Source: Clostridia bacterium (GTDB lineage: Bacteria; Bacillota; Clostridia; Oscillospirales; CAG-272). From it: DNA of 46,343 nt. The stretch is taken from contig JAFTPJ010000091.1 of NCBI GenBank assembly GCA_017463405.1, positions 1 through 46,343 on the forward strand. The letters run 5' to 3'. Under the pieces are notes generated by a model, which worked only from the letters and a program-made list of their open reading frames with translations, made no database searches and was not told where the DNA came from. Each line of letters begins with the position of its first letter. Position 1 is the first letter of the stretch. Both the position numbers and the translations under genes were made by a program. Positions 24,329-31,648 of the stretch are shown one piece after another.

Positions 24329-24590
24329 GATCAAGCAGTGTGGGTTGTGACACTGTTAAAACGATGGGGTAAAGTCACCCTTTGCGTTGATCCGAAAAAT
24401 CCCCGTGTGGGGTTGTGCGGGCGTTTTCACCGCGCCGATGCGGCGTTGGCGGAGGCATTTTGCACGAACCGCGGCGAGGATAGTAAGCCTTGTTCCGATT
24501 CCCTCCCGACGATAAAGGTCCGGAGGCTAAATTTGTTCAGGTGCCCTTCGAAGCAGCAATAGGGGTCCACCTCCTGCGTCGTTTTGATCC
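24329..24590 (+). ncRNA. Candidate structured leader RNA (not assigned to a known class)
   Basis: A leader of about 310 bases separates the promoter from the coding sequence. Visible pairings include GATC/GATC closing a junction (24329-24332, 24389-24392). This junction encloses CAGTG-CACTG and AACG...GGGGT / ACCC...CGTT hairpins. Beyond it are CCCC-GTGT-GGGG, GTGCGG / CCGCGC, and a long nested arm, CGACG (24507-24511) with CGTCG (24577-24581), which encloses AGGTG / CACCT and CCC / GGG. GATCAA at the 5' end could also pair with TTGATC at 24584-24589. A 74-codon frame inside has no ribosome binding site. I compared it by eye with common riboswitch cores and found no match. It may be a stability leader, an unrecognised riboswitch or a known class I cannot recall. 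Confidence 0.45.
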
Positions 24591-24637
24591 TATTATTAAA
24601 TAGGGCGCAAGCCCAAAACAAGAAAGGAAATAATGCT

Positions 24638-27600
24638 ATGAAAATCAGAAATTCGAGCAGAATTACAGCAATCGTTCTCGCATTGGTTATGCTGCTTCCT
24701 CTGATCAGCATCCCCACCTTTGCTGAAACTACCACTGATCAGGTTCTGTGGTCGGAAGATTTCTCTTCCTACAAGGGACTTGACCAGGCAGGTATCGATG
24801 AAAAGGTAAAGTACAATTGGAGACAGTCCGCAAAGAACATGGAAGTTGCTACGGATGAGAGTGATGACACTTATCTCCGTTTCCCGATTGCAGCATTCAT
24901 TACCGGTACTGCAATGGATATGCCTTTTGCACCGTACTGCAAATATGTCGGCTTCAACTTCCAAAACGTGTTCTCCAACAACACTTCGGCTCCCGCATAC
25001 CCCGACTACTCGATCAAGTCGTACGATGCCGCAACCAATAAGGTAACCATCGCCTACACGCCCGACGGTGTTCCGGATACAACGGTTGAGGATCTGGTAA
25101 TCGACGTTACTCCCGCAAGTGAGACAGAAATTGCTGCTGGTAACTACGGTAGCTTCAAAATGCCGAACGACGATAGAAGCTGGGTACTGTGCACCGGTTA
25201 CTATGCAGCATGTGCGCAATTCGGTGACAAGGCTGCGGTTGACCGTTATGCTCACCTCTACTTCGGTCAGAGAACCTACTACGAAGCAAATGACCTTGAG
25301 GTTCTTGCAGGTACGAAAAATGTAGGCGATCTGAAGAGCGAGCCCGCAGGTATCTCCTACAAGGATCATGAAAAGGTTGTTGTTCAGTACAATGCAATGA
25401 TCGAGGAAAATTCTGCAGGTACGCTGAATATGCAGCTGAACCACTTCGATAACGCTTCCGGTGCAGGTAAATTCTCCCAGATGTACGTAGAGCTTGGTGA
25501 CCTGGATCTTGCTACCGGTAAGTGGAGTGGCGGCGCGCTTTCCGGCGTAACGCTTCCGATTGGCGAGTGGGTCACGCTGACCTTCATCGTTGACCTGGTA
25601 AACGCTACGGTACAGGGTATGTACGACGGTAAGATTATCGGTTCCGTATCCTGCGGCACCAAGGGTACCGGCGGTATTACGCTTTCCGGTTGGTCCGTTT
25701 CCAAGATTAAGAAGACTACTCCTGCGAAGATGTCCGGTGCATGGCTGGTTGACGACGTAAAGGTTCTGACCGGCGATGCAGTTGGCTCTCTGCTGACCTA
25801 CAACAACTACTCCGAGGACTTCGACTCCTATGCAGCAGGCGACACGATCAGCTCTGTTGCAACCGGCAAGTTCTCCGGCATGCCTGCCAACTACAAGGTT
25901 GCTAACCTGAACGGTGAGCTTTGTTGGGAGCTGACCGACAGTATCAACGGCGGCGGTGTCAACAACCAGAACCCCAGAATTTCGCACGAATTTATCAGCG
26001 CGGATATCAGCGACAAGTGGACCTACTCTGTACGCTACTATATCCCCTCCGACACCGATACCCAGATCCAGTGCCAGATTATGAACGGCGCTACCGGTAT
26101 CATCAACGGTGCAGCTACAGGCTTTGTCTGGGGTGACCTCTATGTCATCAAGTCCCAGGACGGCGCAGCAACCCTTCGTCGTGAAGGCGGTTACTCCGGT
26201 TATGCAGTTCCTTACGACAAGTGGTTCACCGTAACCATGGAAATCACCATGTCCAACGGTACCTTCGATATTTACGTAAACGATGATCTGGCTCTGGCTA
26301 ACCAGACCACCAGAAACTGCACCGAGTTTATCTCCTTCTCTGCTTCTACCCTGATCGTAGCAAAAGAGAACAGCGCAGCAAAGACTTGGGTAAACGGTTC
26401 CGTTTATATTGATGATATCTCTCTCTCGAAGGGTCCGTGCGGCAAGGTTGCAAAGACCTCCTTCAACCTGATTGATAGCTGGAACACCGATGATGAGACC
26501 GATCCTTACGCTTACCTCGTTGCCGATATCAGCGAGATGGTTGACGGTTTCACCAAGGGCGATCAATTCTCCTATCCTGCAGGCGCAAACATCACTCTTG
26601 ATGCAGATGACTACATCGAGGCTCTTACTCTGGACATCAAGTCCATTAAGCCCATCACGACTCCCGACGATCCCGAAACTCCCGACGTTGACGAGACCGT
26701 TTACGGCTCCGAGACCAACATCGACAAGATGCTCCGTCCGAGAATGCCCGGCTTCGATTTCGATAACTTCGAAACTGTTATCCTGAAGGCTACCTACAAC
26801 GTATCCGCAGATGCAAAGGGTAAAATTGAGAGCCAGCTGTTTGACTCTACCAACGCCGCTTGGCAGAATCTGTACGTGATTGACGCCGATGCTTCCACCG
26901 TTGAAGGCGCTCCCTTTACCAAGGGTGAGGACTTCGTGGTGACCACGGTTATTCACTCCGACGGTTACGTTCAGGTTTATCTGAACAACGTGCTCGTTAA
27001 GAACGCAAATGTTGTTCAAACCAACGGTATCAACGGTGGTGAGTGGTCCGTTGCGAAGGTACAGAACGGTTGCGCAGAGTATGCAGGTCAGGTTAAGATG
27101 ACCAACATCAGCATCGATACCGAGTACGCAGCAGAGAAGTCTGCTAACGGCCTGTATCTGTATGATCAGGAAAATATGGTTACCTTCTCCGGCGACGTTC
27201 TGTCCAAGGTTGATGCTGCTTCCATCCGTCTGTTTGCTCCCACGGGTCTCCGTTTCGCTACCCAGATCGACATGGATGCGCTTGCTCCCGTAGTAAGCAA
27301 CAACATCAAGATCGGTACGCTGATCGCTCCCGTTGAGTACGTTGAGGCTGCAGGTGCTTTCACCAGAGAAGCTCTTGCTGAACTGAACTACGTAACCTCT
27401 TACATTGATGTTGCGGCTGAAATCAACAACCTCTACCAGGGTAACGGTTCTTCCGCTGCTCTTCCCGAGGGTGACTACTTCACCGCTTCTATCGTCAACA
27501 TTCTCGAGGGTAACATTGACCGCGACTTCGCAGCTATCGGTTACATCGAGTACTCCGTTGGCGATCAGACCATCACCTACTACTGCAGCGACTACACTGT

Positions 27601-27706
27601 AGCTAACGTACAGGCAATCGCAGCAGCTGCACAGGCTGATTTCGCTGATACTGAGTATGCAAGCATTATCAATGCTTACGCTGCAGGTCAGCAGCCCAAG
27701 TATTAA
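24638..27706 (+). CDS. Secreted protein with three jelly-roll-like modules and a C-terminal domain of unknown function
   Basis: A 1,022-residue exported protein. The signal peptide (about 1-31) ends IPTFAETT with an Ala-x-Ala-like cleavage site. Three beta-rich modules look like concanavalin/LamG jelly rolls: about 35-370 (SEDFSSY...WLVDDVKVLTG), 385-605 (SEDFDSYAAGD...VYIDDISLSKG) and 690-830. The first two show the FDSY start and the DD(V/I)-type end common in carbohydrate- or surface-binding modules. The C-terminal domain (about 850-1015) begins around KVDAASIRLFAPTGLRFATQ and has IGTLIAPVEYV and ITYYCSDYTVANVQ; I know this only as an uncharacterised domain of Clostridia secreted proteins. 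The ATG at 24638 follows AAGGA at nine bases; an upstream in-frame ATG (24584) lacks a site and a signal. Codon use (many GTT, GCT, GGT, few GCG) differs from neighbours and suggests high expression. Confidence 0.88.
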   Translation: MKIRNSSRITAIVLALVMLLPLISIPTFAETTTDQVLWSEDFSSYKGLDQAGIDEKVKYNWRQSAKNMEVATDESDDTYLRFPIAAFITGTAMDMPFAPYCKYVGFNFQNVFSNNTSAPAYPDYSIKSYDAATNKVTIAYTPDGVPDTTVEDLVIDVTPASETEIAAGNYGSFKMPNDDRSWVLCTGYYAACAQFGDKAAVDRYAHLYFGQRTYYEANDLEVLAGTKNVGDLKSEPAGISYKDHEKVVVQYNAMIEENSAGTLNMQLNHFDNASGAGKFSQMYVELGDLDLATGKWSGGALSGVTLPIGEWVTLTFIVDLVNATVQGMYDGKIIGSVSCGTKGTGGITLSGWSVSKIKKTTPAKMSGAWLVDDVKVLTGDAVGSLLTYNNYSEDFDSYAAGDTISSVATGKFSGMPANYKVANLNGELCWELTDSINGGGVNNQNPRISHEFISADISDKWTYSVRYYIPSDTDTQIQCQIMNGATGIINGAATGFVWGDLYVIKSQDGAATLRREGGYSGYAVPYDKWFTVTMEITMSNGTFDIYVNDDLALANQTTRNCTEFISFSASTLIVAKENSAAKTWVNGSVYIDDISLSKGPCGKVAKTSFNLIDSWNTDDETDPYAYLVADISEMVDGFTKGDQFSYPAGANITLDADDYIEALTLDIKSIKPITTPDDPETPDVDETVYGSETNIDKMLRPRMPGFDFDNFETVILKATYNVSADAKGKIESQLFDSTNAAWQNLYVIDADASTVEGAPFTKGEDFVVTTVIHSDGYVQVYLNNVLVKNANVVQTNGINGGEWSVAKVQNGCAEYAGQVKMTNISIDTEYAAEKSANGLYLYDQENMVTFSGDVLSKVDAASIRLFAPTGLRFATQIDMDALAPVVSNNIKIGTLIAPVEYVEAAGAFTREALAELNYVTSYIDVAAEINNLYQGNGSSAALPEGDYFTASIVNILEGNIDRDFAAIGYIEYSVGDQTITYYCSDYTVANVQAIAAAAQADFADTEYASIINAYAAGQQPKY

Positions 27707-27729
27707 TCAACTGAAAGGAGATTATGAAT

Positions 27730-27861
27730 ATGAAAAAGTATGTTGAACCTATCGTAAATCTTCTTTACCTCAACAACGAGGATGTTCTGACTGCTTCCGA
27801 CCCCATCGGTGAAGACGGCTTCAACGATGAGCAGAATGCAGACGAGACCGCTGCTGAATAA
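27730..27861 (+). CDS. Small acidic protein (43 residues), companion of the secreted protein
   Basis: MKKYVEPIVNLLYLNNEDVLTASD, then an acidic Gly/Asp/Glu tail ending ETAAE. AAAGGAG lies nine bases before the ATG at 27730; an in-frame ATG at 27724 is only three bases away and less likely. It begins 23 bases after the secreted-protein stop and shares the same terminator, so the two are co-transcribed. Its form, MKKY-x-x-P followed by (E)DV(L/I)T and a short acidic tail, recalls a widespread set of tiny uncharacterised proteins in gut Firmicutes and Bacteroidetes. It has no Cys, signal or membrane helix. A precursor-peptide role is possible, but no modifying enzyme is nearby. Confidence 0.75.
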   Translation: MKKYVEPIVNLLYLNNEDVLTASDPIGEDGFNDEQNADETAAE

Positions 27862-27967
27862 GCATCGATCAAGATTTATTAACCGCCGCACGTGTCCGTA
27901 ATACATCACAACCCATGTAACTGCAAGGCACTGCATCCGCGGTAAAACAAAAAAACGTCAAAATTTT

Positions 27968-27996
27968 CCGCCCCCGAGTCATCGGGGGCGGTTTTT
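27968..27996 (+). terminator. Intrinsic terminator of the secreted-protein operon
   Basis: A perfect 10-base stem, CCGCCCCCGA / TCGGGGGCGG, with a GTCA loop is followed by TTTTT. It lies 106 bases after the stop of the 43-residue protein gene; the bases between show nothing else clear. Confidence 0.92.
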
Positions 27997-28003
27997 ACGT
28001 TCA

Positions 28004-28026
28004 GCGTAGCCCCTTTCGGTGAGGGG
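28004..28026. repeat. Short palindromic element related to that at 24125
   Basis: GCGTAGCCCCT (28004-28014) is identical to 24127-24137, and here CCCCT pairs with AGGGG (28022-28026) across a short loop. It sits between two terminators that face each other. Confidence 0.45.
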
Positions 28027-28032
28027 GACCGC

Positions 28033-28071
28033 AAAGAAAACGGCGCCGCTCTTTTCGGAGCGGCACCGTTT
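28033..28071 (-). terminator. Intrinsic terminator of the VanZ-like gene
   Basis: A 14-base stem with one mismatch (28038-28051 with 28058-28071) is followed on the minus strand by TTTTCTTT. It overlaps the stop codon of the VanZ-like gene. Confidence 0.8.
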
Positions 28072-28780
28072 ATACTTGCGGGAACAGTCGGTCAATCCAT
28101 CGGGAAAGGCGCGGTATGCGCAGGAGAAAATACAACAGGATTGCACCGCCGGCGTTGAGGATCAGGTCGTCGACGTCGCAGGAGCCGACCATAAAAATGA
28201 ACTGCAGCAGCTCCACGGTTATCACCGCCAGCAGAACCGTTGGGAGAAAGACGTACCAGCGCCGCTGCTTCGGGAACAGGCGCGGCAGGAGATAGGACAG
28301 CGGCATCATTGCGCAGACGTTGCCCAGCAGATTGAGCAGGACGTAATAAGGCGCGACGTATCCCTTGAGGAATCCGAGGACGTAGACCTCCCAGATGCTT
28401 TGGAACGGTCGGAGGTTGACGAAATATTGCAGATAATACGCGCGCGCGTCGCTGTCGGTACCGATCAGCGTGTCGCGTCCGAAGCCCTTTTCCAGCAGTG
28501 TGACGTTGAGCAACAGGTAGAGGTACAGCGCGAAGAAGAGAAGCGTCAGGTGGCGGAAAATACGGTTGCTTTGCGTGCGTCCCGCGTGCAGATGCGCACC
28601 GAGAAAGAACAGGGCGCAGACTGTGAGCAACAGCAACAGGCGCAAAAGGATCGGCGGCGCGGCGGTGAGGCGCAGGTGCGTTTGCAGCTCGATGACGGCA
28701 AACAGCAACAAAAAAACGGAAGCGGCGAAAAAAATCCATCCGTCCGCGTATTTCCGACAGATTCCGATTATTTTTTTCAA
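28070..28780 (-). CDS. VanZ-like membrane protein
   Basis: A 236-residue protein with about five hydrophobic segments. The C-terminal half has the VanZ pattern: NLRPFQSIWE, then NLLGNVCAMMPLSYLLP, then ELLQFIFMVGSCDVDDLILNAGGAILLY. VanZ gives low-level teicoplanin resistance in enterococci, but most family members have unknown roles in the envelope. The start is read as TTG at 28780, eight bases after AGGAGG; a GTG at 28789 directly abuts that site and is less likely. It has its own promoter and terminator. Confidence 0.88.
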   Translation of the reverse strand: MKKIIGICRKYADGWIFFAASVFLLLFAVIELQTHLRLTAAPPILLRLLLLLTVCALFFLGAHLHAGRTQSNRIFRHLTLLFFALYLYLLLNVTLLEKGFGRDTLIGTDSDARAYYLQYFVNLRPFQSIWEVYVLGFLKGYVAPYYVLLNLLGNVCAMMPLSYLLPRLFPKQRRWYVFLPTVLLAVITVELLQFIFMVGSCDVDDLILNAGGAILLYFLLRIPRLSRWIDRLFPQV

Positions 28781-28811
28781 GGTACGCACCTCCTCTCACA
28801 CTTCTTCTTAA

Positions 28812-28840
28812 AGTATAACAGAAACTTGCGCAAAAGTCCA
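28812..28840 (-). promoter_or_regulatory. Promoter of the VanZ-like gene
   Basis: On the minus strand TGGACT (28840-28835) and TATACT (28817-28812) are 17 bases apart with TGT before the -10 box. It is back to back with the promoter at 28862; the two -35 boxes are 21 bases apart. Confidence 0.6.
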
Positions 28841-28861
28841 TAGCTTTGTGCAAAAAAAGGC

Positions 28862-28890
28862 TTTACAAAAAATGATATTTGTGGTATAAT
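28862..28890 (+). promoter_or_regulatory. Sigma-A promoter of the nucleotidyltransferase gene
   Basis: TTTACA (28862-28867) and TATAAT (28885-28890) are 17 bases apart with TGG before the -10 box. Transcription would begin near 28897. Confidence 0.8.
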
Positions 28891-28927
28891 TACAATAATG
28901 AAAAACAATCGAAAGGATGTTGGATTT

Positions 28928-29815
28928 ATGGATACTACGCTGGTTATTTTGGCGGCGGGACTCGGCAGCCGCTTCGGAGGGAACAAGCAGATCTCGCACG
29001 TGGGGCCGCACGGCGAGATTCTGATGGAATATTCGATTCACGATGCGATCGATGCGGGCTTTACGCAGATTGTGTTTATTCTGAAGGAGGAGATGGTCGA
29101 CCTTATAAAAGCCACCGTCGGCGCGCTCCTGGAGGGGCGCGTACGCGTCGATTACGCCGTGCAGGACGACACCACGCTCCCCGCATGGTACACCCGCCCC
29201 GAGGAGCGTACAAAGCCCTTTGGAACGGTGCACGCTGTGCTGTGCGCAAAGGATTTGATCCGCGGCCCGTTCGCAACCGTCAACGCCGACGATTACTACG
29301 GCAAGGAGGCGTTTGCCATCATGCACAAGCTGCTCACGGAGCTTGGCAGTGCGGGTGACGCGGCGATGGTGCCGTACATTCTCGGCAATACGATGAGCGA
29401 AAACGGCGGCGTGACGCGCGGAATCTGCCGTTTGCAGGACGGAAAGCTGGTGGATGTGTGCGAGACCAAGGAGATTCGCTACGGCGAAAACCGCGAGATT
29501 GTCAGCGACGCGGGCAAGCTGTCCCCCGACGAGATGGTTTCGATGAACATGTGGGGCTTCCACAAGGATCTGCTCCCGCGCATGAGCGCTTATTTTGAGG
29601 ACTTTTTACACAATATCCCCGCGGGGGACATCAAGGCGGAGTGCCTGTTGCCGATTATGGTCGGCACGTTTTTGGCGGAGGGGAGCTTCAGCGTTACGGC
29701 GCAGAGCTCGCCCGACAAGTGGTTTGGCATCACCTATGCTGCCGACCGCGAGCTTGTGATGGAGAAGCTCGCCGAGCTTCACGACGCGGGCGTGTATCCC
29801 GAAAAGCTGTTTTGA
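28928..29815 (+). CDS. Nucleotidyltransferase family protein (sugar-nucleotide type)
   Basis: A 295-residue NTP-transferase fold protein. The N-terminal loop LAAGLGSRFGGNKQ is the nucleotide-binding signature of GlmU/RfbA-like enzymes, and NADDYYG carries the metal-binding Asp pair. It probably joins a sugar or alcohol phosphate to a nucleotide; the substrate is not evident. An ATG 30 bases upstream lies at the predicted transcription start, so the ATG at 28928, ten bases after AAAGGA, is chosen. It is followed after 13 bases by a sugar isomerase-like gene, suggesting a shared small pathway. Confidence 0.85.
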   Translation: MDTTLVILAAGLGSRFGGNKQISHVGPHGEILMEYSIHDAIDAGFTQIVFILKEEMVDLIKATVGALLEGRVRVDYAVQDDTTLPAWYTRPEERTKPFGTVHAVLCAKDLIRGPFATVNADDYYGKEAFAIMHKLLTELGSAGDAAMVPYILGNTMSENGGVTRGICRLQDGKLVDVCETKEIRYGENREIVSDAGKLSPDEMVSMNMWGFHKDLLPRMSAYFEDFLHNIPAGDIKAECLLPIMVGTFLAEGSFSVTAQSSPDKWFGITYAADRELVMEKLAELHDAGVYPEKLF

Positions 29816-29828
29816 GGAGGGCGTGAAG

Positions 29829-30677
29829 ATGTACAGAATCGGACTTTCCACCTGCGGCGCGCCGAACGACGCACTGTTTGCAGAGTACCGCCGCGTGGGC
29901 ATCGAGGTTGCGGAGATCAGCCTGAAGGGCGAGGCGTATCCCACATTTGACTACAAGGCTGCGGCGAATGCCGCAAGGAACAACGGCATCGAGCTGTGGT
30001 CGCTCCATCTGCCGTTTACGTTCGAATTATACGATATTTCCAAGGAAGATATCGCGGACGGTGCGGTGGCGGCACTCTCGGAGATGATCCGACGCGCGTC
30101 AGACATCGGTATTGCTCGCATGGTGATTCATCCCAGCGGCGAGCCTGTGCCGACCGATCCCGCGGAAAGACACGAGCGCATGGCGCGTGCAAAGGACAGC
30201 CTTGCGCGGCTTGCGGACGTCGCAGGGGCGTGCGGCAGTGTGATTGCGGTGGAGGATCTGCCGCGCACGTGCCTGGGGCGCAATTCCGACGAGGTTCTGG
30301 AGTTGGTTTCTGCACACGATGCGCTTCGGGTGTGCTTTGACACCAACCATCTTCTGGGCGAGGACGCTGTGACGTTTATCCGACGTCTGAAAGGGAAAAT
30401 CATCACCACGCATGTCTCCGATTACGATTTTATCAACGAGCGGCACTGGCTCCCCGGCGAGGGTAAGCAGGATTGGAAGGCACTGCTCGGCGCGCTTTCG
30501 GAGATTGACTATGACGGCGTATGGCTCTATGAGATCAATCCCAAGTGTCCGTGGTCCATCAAGCGCCCACGCGATTTGATTTGCGAGGATTTTGTCCGCA
30601 ACGCGCACGAGCTGTTTGAAGGGAAGACTCCGACCGTGATCGGGACACCCGTTGCGGGAATTGGCATGTGGGCTTGA
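29829..30677 (+). CDS. Sugar phosphate isomerase/epimerase family protein (xylose isomerase-like TIM barrel)
   Basis: A 282-residue protein of the AP_endonuc_2 family. The barrel strands and likely metal ligands appear in order: WSLHLPF, MVIHPSGEP, IAVEDLPR (Glu), RVCFDTNHLLGED (Asp, His), TTHVSDYD (His, Asp), HWLPGEGKQDW and WLYEINPK (Glu). Members isomerise or epimerise sugars and inositols. GAGGAGG is eight bases before the ATG at 29829; a GTG at 29823 is too close to it. It is probably co-transcribed with the nucleotidyltransferase gene. The substrate cannot be told from sequence. Confidence 0.9.
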   Translation: MYRIGLSTCGAPNDALFAEYRRVGIEVAEISLKGEAYPTFDYKAAANAARNNGIELWSLHLPFTFELYDISKEDIADGAVAALSEMIRRASDIGIARMVIHPSGEPVPTDPAERHERMARAKDSLARLADVAGACGSVIAVEDLPRTCLGRNSDEVLELVSAHDALRVCFDTNHLLGEDAVTFIRRLKGKIITTHVSDYDFINERHWLPGEGKQDWKALLGALSEIDYDGVWLYEINPKCPWSIKRPRDLICEDFVRNAHELFEGKTPTVIGTPVAGIGMWA

Positions 30678-30688
30678 ATCCGAATATT

Positions 30689-30727
30689 GACAAAAGGCAC
30701 CGCAGGGTGCTTTTTGTCATTTTTTGG
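30689..30727 (+). terminator. Intrinsic terminator after the isomerase-like gene
   Basis: GACAAAAGGCACC (30689-30701) pairs with GGTGCTTTTTGTC (30706-30718) with one G-U pair, followed by ATTTTTT. Confidence 0.85.
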
Positions 30728-30737
30728 TGAAAAAGTA

Positions 30738-30766
30738 TTGCAAAAATGTTTTCAATATGTTATAAT
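30738..30766 (+). promoter_or_regulatory. Sigma-A promoter of the CDP-alcohol phosphatidyltransferase gene
   Basis: TTGCAA (30738-30743) and TATAAT (30761-30766) are 17 bases apart with TGT before the -10 box. Transcription starts about 25 bases before the gene. Confidence 0.8.
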
Positions 30767-30797
30767 AATATTTAAATTATTCTTTTGGAGGGAAATG

Positions 30798-31346
30798 ATG
30801 ACAGTTTATAAAAATCTTCCCAACATTATCACCGGCTTGCGTATCCTTGGCACAGGATGTCTGCTGTTTACAAAGCCTCTCTCCACGTGGTTCTATATTG
30901 TGTATGCGCTGACGGGGATTACCGATGTGCTGGACGGCTTTATCGCGCGCAAAACGGGTTGCACGAGCGAGCTGGGGGCAAGGCTCGACAGTATTGCGGA
31001 TATTCTGTTTTACGCCGTGATGCTGATAAGGCTGTTTCCCATTATGTGGGAAATTCTGCCGTTGTGGATCTGGATTGCGGTTGCCGTCGTGCTTTTGATC
31101 CGCTTGGGCGCGTATCTGACGGCGTATATCAAGTACCGTCGCTTCGCCTCGCTTCACACCTATATGAACAAGCTTACGGGCGCATCGATCTTCGTATATC
31201 CGTTTGTGATGCTGTTTCCGATCGCGGTACCCGTGGCAGCTGTCGTTTGCTGTATCGCGGGGGCGGCATCACTCGAGGAGCTGTTAATGCATCTTTGCCG
31301 CGCGGGATATTCGACGGGCGCGAAAACCATCTTTATGATGCGTTGA
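30798..31346 (+). CDS. CDP-alcohol phosphatidyltransferase family membrane protein
   Basis: A 182-residue integral membrane enzyme. The full CDP-alcohol signature, DG-x2-AR-x8-G-x3-D-x3-D, is present from DGFIARKTGC to LDSIAD. Such enzymes move a phosphatidyl or similar group from a CDP-alcohol to a second alcohol (for example PgsA, PssA, cardiolipin-type synthases). The length and single-domain form fit PgsA-like members, but the acceptor cannot be told. The open frame extends far upstream, through the promoter and terminator, so a start near GGAGG is required. ATG codons lie at 30795 and 30798, and the second is better spaced. Confidence 0.9.
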   Translation: MTVYKNLPNIITGLRILGTGCLLFTKPLSTWFYIVYALTGITDVLDGFIARKTGCTSELGARLDSIADILFYAVMLIRLFPIMWEILPLWIWIAVAVVLLIRLGAYLTAYIKYRRFASLHTYMNKLTGASIFVYPFVMLFPIAVPVAAVVCCIAGAASLEELLMHLCRAGYSTGAKTIFMMR

Positions 31347-31374
31347 ATTCCATAAACAACACAATGCGAGAGCG

Positions 31375-31500
31375 TTATTTCTCGTCTTGTTGCCGTTTGA
31401 CATACTGCATGGGGGAAATCCCCATGCTTTTTTTGAACGCCTTGGAAAAGTGGTAGACAAGGCGTATATCCTCTCCGAACCGGTCAAGCACGTCCGGTCC
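31375..31500 (-). pseudogene. Remnant of an AraC-family regulator C-terminus
   Basis: On the minus strand a frame ending in TAA at 31375-31377 reads FGEDIRLVYHFSKAFKK, then SMGISPMQYVKRQQDEK. The pattern YHFSKAFKK-x-x-GISPMQYVK is the end of the AraC/XylS DNA-binding domain. Upstream the frame gives no recognisable helix-turn-helix, has no start codon and meets a stop near 31570. Only about 40 codons are recognisable, so this is a decayed gene rather than an expressed one. It occupies most of the 300-base gap between the phosphatidyltransferase and LysM-CAP genes. Confidence 0.65.
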
Positions 31501-31585
31501 AAAATCGAGGACGGTACGATCAAGCGGTCGTACTGCGGGTAATTTGAGGCTGAATCTTCCTCTGTTTCCTTACCAATCATTACAT

Positions 31586-31614
31586 TTGCAAATTTCCTCA
31601 CAATATGGTATAAT
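31586..31614 (+). promoter_or_regulatory. Sigma-A promoter of the LysM-CAP gene
   Basis: TTGCAA (31586-31591) and TATAAT (31609-31614) are 17 bases apart with TGG before the -10 box. Transcription would start near 31621, about 28 bases before the ATG. Confidence 0.85.
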
Positions 31615-31648
31615 GGATGCGTATTCATTCAAAGGAGGTAATTGCAGA

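Noticed and set aside
24450-24490. ACCGCGG-containing stretch, as in a T-box leader
   Set aside because: Only a few bases match; there is no specifier arm, no following terminator, and the downstream gene is not an amino acid gene.
24338-24562. 74-codon frame within the leader of the secreted-protein gene
   Set aside because: No ribosome binding site, unusual composition, and it coincides with the strongly paired segment, which explains the sequence better.
24596-27019. Minus-strand frame of 807 codons opposite the secreted-protein gene
   Set aside because: Shadow frame; it has no signal, domain or ribosome binding site and ends in the leader region.
28898-28927. ATG at 28898 for the nucleotidyltransferase gene
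   Set aside because: It sits at the predicted first transcribed base, without a ribosome binding site; the family motif starts shortly after the ATG at 28928.
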